DNA of 64,000 nt, taken from NCBI RefSeq assembly GCF_004307995.1, contig NZ_SIRE01000004.1, positions 339,309-403,308 of the forward strand. Direction: 5' to 3'. A program made the position numbers and the translations under genes. Below the pieces are notes generated by a model that saw only the letters and a list, made by a program, of their open reading frames with translations, ran no database searches and was not told the origin of the DNA. The stretch is from Paenibacillus thalictri (lineage in GTDB: Bacteria > Bacillota > Bacilli > Paenibacillales > NBRC-103111). Numbering within the stretch: the stretch's first letter is position 1; each line of letters starts with the position of its first letter. Below, in pieces: positions 59,211 to 64,000 of this stretch.

Positions 59211-60730
59211 GATCCGCCGTCCTTGGGGGATTCCGGCTTTAGCTGATTGCCCATACGCTGTTGATCTTGTGCGAACTCCGGCCGGTAATCCAGCATCCAC
59301 AGCGGCAGCCGCATTATCATGTCGCGATGATCGGATGGGCGGAATGGGCTAAGCGGCGTCAAATAAGATTCGCCAAACGACCGGATCGAAAGCGCATGAA
59401 GCAATAGCGCAAAAAAGATCACGGAAAATCCCAACAAGCCGGCCGAGCCCGAAGCGATCAATAAAGGGAACCTGAAAATCCGTATCGCCAACGAAGACGA
59501 ATAGCTGGGAATGGCGAAGGAAGAAATACCCGTAATGGCCACGACAATAACCATAAAAGGTGACACCAGGCCTGCCTGAACGGCGGCTTGTCCAATAATC
59601 AGCGAACCGACGATACTGACCGCTTGTCCGATCGGCTTGGGCATACGTAGCCCCGCTTCGCGCATTAACTCAAAAGCCAGTTCCATTAATACGGCTTCAA
59701 GCAGCACCGGAAACGGCACGACATCGCGCCCGGAAGCAATCGTCAGCGCCAGCGACGTCGGAATCATTTCATGATGGAACGAGACCAGCATCACGTACAC
59801 GGACGGCAGCGTTAAGCTGATGAGAAAAGCCAAATAACGCACACAGCGAAAAAACGTGCCGACCCAATAACGATTATAATAATCGTCGGGCGCCTGAATG
59901 AATTGCCAGAAAAAAGTCGGCACAATCAGGACAACCGGTGTCGTATCGCAGAAGATGGCGACCCTGCCTTCGAGTAAAGCGGAAGCCACCTTATCCGGCC
60001 GCTCCGTGCTTTGTACCGTATTAAACGGGGAAAAAGGCGCATCTTCGATCAACTCTTCGAGATAGCCGCTCTCCAGAATAGCGTCAATTTTGATGCGGCC
60101 AAGCCGGCGTTTGACCTCTTCGACAAGCCCTTCTTTGACCAGGTCCTGAATATAGGCGATGTTGATGTCCGTTTGCGACCGCGTGCCGATCACCATAGCG
60201 TCGAAACGCAGTTGCGGGTCTTTAATCCGTCTGCGGACATGGGCGGTATTGATGCGGATACTTTCCGTGAAGCCGTCTCTTGGCCCGCGCACGTTGTTTT
60301 CCGAGGAGGGCTCTTCGACGCTTCTTTCCTTCCAGCCCCTTGTACCGACAACAAGGGCTTGTTGAATGCCTTCGATTACAATCAGCGTATCTCCGGATAA
60401 AACGCCTTTTACGCCTTCGTTCAGGCTGGAACACGCGGTCACAGAGGCTTGAAACAACAAGCTCTTTTGGATTAAATCGGCCGTCTCCAGCAATTCCGGG
60501 TCCTGACTCATATTGTTGCAGACAAGCGTTTTTAATACGGAGTCCACAATCGCCGTATCCGCCATCCCGTCTACATAACAGCAAATTCCGGGGTATGCGG
60601 CGTTACCGCAGTACAAAAAGTCACGCTTCTGCACATCAGCGCTTTGCCCCATTATTTCATCGAGAACTGTCTTGTTTTCAGATAAGCATGAGCTGAAAGC
60701 CTTTTGCAGACGGTCTTGTACGGACGGCAC
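59207..60730 (-). CDS. Spore germination protein, GerAA family
   Basis: 507 residues of the A subunit of a GerA-type receptor. A soluble N-terminal domain (about 1-250) contains GDTLIVIEGIQQALVVGTRGWKER and SIRINTAHVRRRIKDP; five or so membrane helices follow, with FPVLLEAVLMELAFELMREAGLRMPKPIGQAVSIVG, the strongest family signature. GTG start preceded by GGGGGGCGGAGG. The A-C-B order and ATGA overlaps indicate one transcript, made in the forespore in this family. Confidence 0.93.
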   Translation of the reverse strand: MPSVQDRLQKAFSSCLSENKTVLDEIMGQSADVQKRDFLYCGNAAYPGICCYVDGMADTAIVDSVLKTLVCNNMSQDPELLETADLIQKSLLFQASVTACSSLNEGVKGVLSGDTLIVIEGIQQALVVGTRGWKERSVEEPSSENNVRGPRDGFTESIRINTAHVRRRIKDPQLRFDAMVIGTRSQTDINIAYIQDLVKEGLVEEVKRRLGRIKIDAILESGYLEELIEDAPFSPFNTVQSTERPDKVASALLEGRVAIFCDTTPVVLIVPTFFWQFIQAPDDYYNRYWVGTFFRCVRYLAFLISLTLPSVYVMLVSFHHEMIPTSLALTIASGRDVVPFPVLLEAVLMELAFELMREAGLRMPKPIGQAVSIVGSLIIGQAAVQAGLVSPFMVIVVAITGISSFAIPSYSSSLAIRIFRFPLLIASGSAGLLGFSVIFFALLLHALSIRSFGESYLTPLSPFRPSDHRDMIMRLPLWMLDYRPEFAQDQQRMGNQLKPESPKDGGS

Positions 60731-60830
60731 CCTCCGCCCCCCTTTCCCTATATGGTATAAAATGTAAATTCCCTGTTTAAAATAACCACAAGCTGATTTG
60801 ACCGCATCGGCAAGAAAGGAGCCGCAACAT

Positions 60831-61004
60831 ATGGATTTCTATCACTCCTGGTTGTATCAACAGGTGATTAATACCGAATGGTTTATGTGGTCGGTTGTCT
60901 GGCTTGTTCTGATCGTCAATCTTCTGCTGCCGGGCATTGTCTGGTATGCCATGAACGGGAAACGAATCATTCAAAATTACCGGATGTTAAAAAAGCAGCG
61001 CTAG
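60831..61004 (+). CDS. Small single-pass membrane protein next to the ger operon
   Basis: 57 residues from ATG 60831 (AAGGAG 9 bp upstream). One membrane helix (about 18-42, WFMWSVVWLVLIVNLLLPGIVWYAM) and a basic tail (KRIIQNYRMLKKQR). It is divergent from gerA across 100 bp. Small membrane proteins next to germinant-receptor operons (GerD-like helpers in position only) suggest but do not prove a role in germination. Confidence 0.6.
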   Translation: MDFYHSWLYQQVINTEWFMWSVVWLVLIVNLLLPGIVWYAMNGKRIIQNYRMLKKQR

Positions 61005-61222
61005 CCTGCGAAAGTTGAGTGCGCGTCCCAGCGTCGCATAGCGTTAGTTGAGCCCCACGCAAGTCATTTTGGGAATATTCATTTTATTTGGAATTTACAA
61101 GAAAATTTACACTGTAGTTTGCCTCGTTGCTGAAGCGATTATTCAGGTATGCAATAAGGCGTGTTGGCAACCGATGAGAGGAGTGCCGTCGGAATTCCTC
61201 ATTAGGTTGCGGCAGCTTTCGA

Positions 61223-61267
61223 TAAAAAAAGCGAAAAGCCCATGAGCAGATTGCGCTCATGGGCTTT
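61223..61267 (-). terminator. Intrinsic terminator of the SLH gene
   Basis: Read leftward: AAAGCCCATGAGC ... GCTCATGGGCTTTTCGCTTTTTTTATC, a perfect 13-bp stem with T-tract, 31 bp after the SLH gene stop. Confidence 0.85.
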
Positions 61268-61297
61268 GTCATGTAAGTTTAAGCGTTTGTGTATTGC

Positions 61298-64000
61298 TTA
61301 ATGGCTAGGCACAACTTGGAGGCTGCCGTCGGGCAGCAGCTTCACGGTGCCGGAGGCTGACTCAATTTCCCGTACAGCCCAATGGTCTTTCGGTACATCC
61401 GGCCAGCTGGAAGCTTGCGCTTCAGCGGTCGGCCGCTCGAACAGCCGGTTCAGCACCTTCACCGCTTCGGCACGATTGAGCTTCGTATCCGGTTGGAAGC
61501 TGCCATCCGGATAACCTTGCAAAATGCCTGCCTGCGAAGCCCGCTTGACCTCATCGGACGCCCAATGCCCTTGTGTATCGGCGTATTCGCCGGAAGCCGA
61601 CGCATCGGTTGCTGCCGACTGAAGCAGTCTGGCCGCGATGCTGGCCATCTCGCTGCGGCTGACGGCATCATCGGGACGGAACAGCCCATTGTTATCGCCA
61701 AGCATCAATCCCGCGCTTTGCACATGGGCGATCGCTTCCGCCGCCCAATGTCCTGCCGCTACATCGGGATAACCAGCCGCTTGGGCCGAAGCCGATTCAC
61801 CGGATGCGCTTCGTGCTCCTGCGCGATCCAGAATGGTCGCCAGCTCCGCGCGCGTGATCGCTTGCGCCGGACGGAATGTGCCGTCCGGATAACCGGATAA
61901 GTAAGGCGCGAGCACCTTGGACGCCTCCGGTCCACTTTTTTGAATAAGAGTAAACGTACTGAATTTATCGATCTCAATTGCCAGCCCGGACGGCTTGCCC
62001 GCTGAATCATAGCGGATTTCTCCCTGCAGCAGCTCATTTTCGCCGTCGCTGTGTTCGATATAAACGGCTAGCTGGGACAACATTTGTTTGGCCGCCGCCT
62101 CATCTGCCGGCAAGTTCAGATTATTCAGCGGGAACAAAATTTCCGTTTTGTAACCGGAGTAATTCGTTTCAATTTTAACCGGTTGTCCGATTACGATGAC
62201 AGGTTTGCCGCCTGCCGCTTGCTGCACCAGATCGGCAGACAGCACACGCGACGAAACCTCGCTGCGCTCATCCGCGGCGCGAACCGGAACAATCCGGAAA
62301 TAAGCGTCTTTGCCGTCTTTATTAAGCTGCGCCAGCGACGCCGCCGATATCGTTAGCTGCGCGTCAGGAAGCATAATTTGCAACGACATGCGGCCATCGC
62401 CAAGCGCGCTTACAAAGTCGGCGCTTAACGTTACAACCCGCTCGTTAGCAGGCGCGTCAGGCAAGTCCGTCACATAGATGCGGGCAACGTTGTCCTTGCT
62501 GCTGGACGCCTTATCCAAAATATCGCGTGCTTTCGCCGCATCCAGCTTCACGGTATCCGTAATGACGCCGCTCACCACGGATCGAACAATCGAAGTTTGA
62601 TCCGTCCAGCCGGTGCCTCCTGAAATCGGGGTTTGACGCACATCCTCGGCCGGTCTGGATTGACTGTTTGCTAATCGCTTTACATCGACGGAATATGTTT
62701 GCGAAGAAGCCAAATCGGCGGCTTCGACATTTACGATGACGGTGTTCTCACCGATAGCAAGTATAGGAGAGAAGCTGCCTCCACCTTTCAAAGACACTCC
62801 TTTTACCGTTACGGTTGCCTGCGGGTCACTTGCAACCGCAGTAATCGGTGCGACGCTTGTGATGGTCGATGCTGTTGTACCGTACCTTAGCTTGTAAGGA
62901 TCAAACGCGCTGTCCAATCCCGGAGTCGCCTGCAAGCTTTTCAGTAAAGGCGGCTGTGCAGGCTGCGATTGTTTACGCAGCACGGATACGTTATACGTGC
63001 TCACCGTTCCATCCTGCGCCTTTACCTCGATGGCAAACGACTGTGCAGTCTTCGTAAATGGCAGCGAAATAGCTGAACTAGTTACCGTCTGACCATCAAT
63101 GCGGATCGTTGCATCGGATTGGTCCGCAACAGGCAACAGGGTAAAGGTGTCTGTCGAATAAGGAACAAGCACCTGATAGCTGGATTTAGCCGGATTAAAT
63201 GCGGACGTCAGTACCGCTCCATTCGTGGCCAATCCCAACTGCTTCAGCAGTGCATTGCCGCTTTGCGCCCGCCAGACGGATACGTCATAGGTACGTGTTG
63301 CCGATCTGTCCGGCGAAGTGACGATGACAGGAATCTTATTTTCGCCCACTTGCAGTTGAATATTTTGGGAAGCCTGACCGCTTAACACCGGCTGTCCTTT
63401 CACCGTAATGCCGGATCCATCCTTCAACGCCCCCGGCGTTAATGTCACTTTCTCCACCGTGTTGTCCACAGAAACGGAGTAGGATGCTTCCGCTCCCGTA
63501 AATGGCTGTTTTGCTGCGAGCTCTTCACCCGGTTGCGCAGCCGTTACGTTTTTAAGCTTCAGTGTGCTCAGCGCTGCCACACTTGAGCCCATACCGCCGA
63601 TTTGCAGTGTATAAGTTTTATCCGCCCCACTGGACGGATGAACCAGTACTTGAACCGAACGGCCTGCAGCAGGCACCGTAACTTCCGCATAGCCGCCTGA
63701 CGAAAGCGGCTGTCCGTCTACAGTCACCACAGAAGATGCAACCATCGGAATGGCGTAGACACGAACTTTGTCCGCATAAGCCGATGCTTGGTAAGCGATC
63801 GTGCCAAATACATAAGGCGAGTTCATCTTGGCGCCGCCTGTCGTCAGAGACGCTAGGTCGCCAGGATATGTCGGAGGAGCTGCAGCTACACCACGCAGCA
63901 ATTCAAAACCATACTCCGTCTTATTGCCGACTTCATCGGATGCCGTTATTTTGACCGCCGTACGGTCCGGTTGAGCGGACCAGTCGACCGGAATGTAATA
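61298..64000 (-). CDS. Large SLH surface protein with cadherin-like beta-sandwich repeats (runs off right edge)
   Basis: Open from 64000 (5' end missing) to the stop at 61298, about 900 residues. At the left of the protein are repeated beta-sandwich domains of the cadherin-like (PF12733) type, each with patterns such as LSTLKLKNVTAAQPGEEL and LLKQLGLATNGAVLTSAFNPA ending in YDVSV / YNVSV / YSVDV. Next comes a domain of about 200 residues (about 430-650). Three C-terminal SLH motifs follow (LAPYLSGYPDGTFRPAQAITRAELATIL, LMLGDNNGLFRPDDAVSRSEMASIA, ILQGYPDGSFQPDTKLNRAEAVKVL). SLH domains anchor it to the cell wall. The internal TTG near 63901 is not a start, because the frame continues. Confidence 0.9.
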   Translation of the reverse strand, partial: YYIPVDWSAQPDRTAVKITASDEVGNKTEYGFELLRGVAAAPPTYPGDLASLTTGGAKMNSPYVFGTIAYQASAYADKVRVYAIPMVASSVVTVDGQPLSSGGYAEVTVPAAGRSVQVLVHPSSGADKTYTLQIGGMGSSVAALSTLKLKNVTAAQPGEELAAKQPFTGAEASYSVSVDNTVEKVTLTPGALKDGSGITVKGQPVLSGQASQNIQLQVGENKIPVIVTSPDRSATRTYDVSVWRAQSGNALLKQLGLATNGAVLTSAFNPAKSSYQVLVPYSTDTFTLLPVADQSDATIRIDGQTVTSSAISLPFTKTAQSFAIEVKAQDGTVSTYNVSVLRKQSQPAQPPLLKSLQATPGLDSAFDPYKLRYGTTASTITSVAPITAVASDPQATVTVKGVSLKGGGSFSPILAIGENTVIVNVEAADLASSQTYSVDVKRLANSQSRPAEDVRQTPISGGTGWTDQTSIVRSVVSGVITDTVKLDAAKARDILDKASSSKDNVARIYVTDLPDAPANERVVTLSADFVSALGDGRMSLQIMLPDAQLTISAASLAQLNKDGKDAYFRIVPVRAADERSEVSSRVLSADLVQQAAGGKPVIVIGQPVKIETNYSGYKTEILFPLNNLNLPADEAAAKQMLSQLAVYIEHSDGENELLQGEIRYDSAGKPSGLAIEIDKFSTFTLIQKSGPEASKVLAPYLSGYPDGTFRPAQAITRAELATILDRAGARSASGESASAQAAGYPDVAAGHWAAEAIAHVQSAGLMLGDNNGLFRPDDAVSRSEMASIAARLLQSAATDASASGEYADTQGHWASDEVKRASQAGILQGYPDGSFQPDTKLNRAEAVKVLNRLFERPTAEAQASSWPDVPKDHWAVREIESASGTVKLLPDGSLQVVPSH

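Noticed and set aside
63838..63901. Start of the right-edge SLH gene at TTG 63901
   Set aside because: The reading frame continues open to position 64000 with normal protein-like sequence, so the gene is cut by the window edge.
1..64000. CRISPR arrays, tRNA or rRNA genes, complete insertion sequences
   Set aside because: I looked for regularly spaced identical repeats, cloverleaf-like segments with CCA/TTCGA patterns and transposase genes and found none that hold up.

Overview
The window comes from a spore-forming, low-to-moderate GC Bacillales, most likely Paenibacillaceae. The evidence is a gerA-type germination operon (56.9-60.7 kb), two S-layer-homology (SLH) proteins, a copper-amine-oxidase-like 'stalk' domain protein, a large AraC-type sensor beside a LplA-like sugar-binding lipoprotein, and menaquinone synthesis by the futalosine route. 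Nearly all genes have strong AGGAGG-type ribosome sites, and many start with GTG or TTG.

Layout. 0-16.3 kb: a leftward block followed by two rightward genes that I read as the accessory half of an extracellular contractile injection system (eCIS). It holds the N-terminal part of an eCIS-type AAA+ ATPase cut by the window edge, an RsbU/RsbV/RsbW-like partner-switching trio, a nucleotide-translocase-like membrane protein fused to HEAT repeats and a cyclic-nucleotide-binding domain, a small CesT/YbjN-sized acidic protein, an Ala-rich 835-residue cargo candidate with an N-terminal QRTxGNxAV motif, a GNAT enzyme, a sensor with a degenerate class III cyclase domain, a stalk-domain protein, a DUF4280 PAAR-like spike-tip protein and a MORN-repeat protein. 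No tube, sheath or baseplate gene is in the window; they would have to lie to the left.

16.3-43 kb: mostly housekeeping and regulatory genes. These are mqnB-mqnD, a phosphoesterase, a solute-binding lipoprotein with its AraC regulator, a histidine phosphatase, a SEC-C protein, an HTH regulator, katA, thrC, an SLH protein, an Lrp regulator, a two-component system, a LysR regulator, an L,D-transpeptidase, and a glutamine-type ABC transporter with fused binding protein and permease.

43-53.4 kb: an RNA-repair island. Two RtcB ligase paralogues, an AAA+ ATPase, KptA/Tpt1 2'-phosphotransferase, TatD nuclease and a frameshifted RlaP-type nucleotidyltransferase are on the minus strand. Two WYL-type regulators are divergent. 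The first rtcB is preceded by a promoter, a 29-codon leader ORF and an intrinsic terminator, which looks like an attenuator. A 24-bp motif occurs on both sides of the second rtcB-RlaP pair, and a 200-bp palindromic element plus a separate single arm bracket RlaP and the WYL genes. A probable type I toxin-antitoxin pair follows at 53.1-53.4 kb.

53.5-64 kb: two aldo/keto reductases, an NAD-dependent epimerase, the gerA-gerC-gerB operon with a divergent small membrane protein, and a large secreted SLH protein that runs off the right edge.

A ~160-bp palindromic repeat occurs three times (18.6, 34.8, 56.8 kb), each time downstream of a gene. In at least two copies it sits inside what looks like the loop of an intrinsic terminator.
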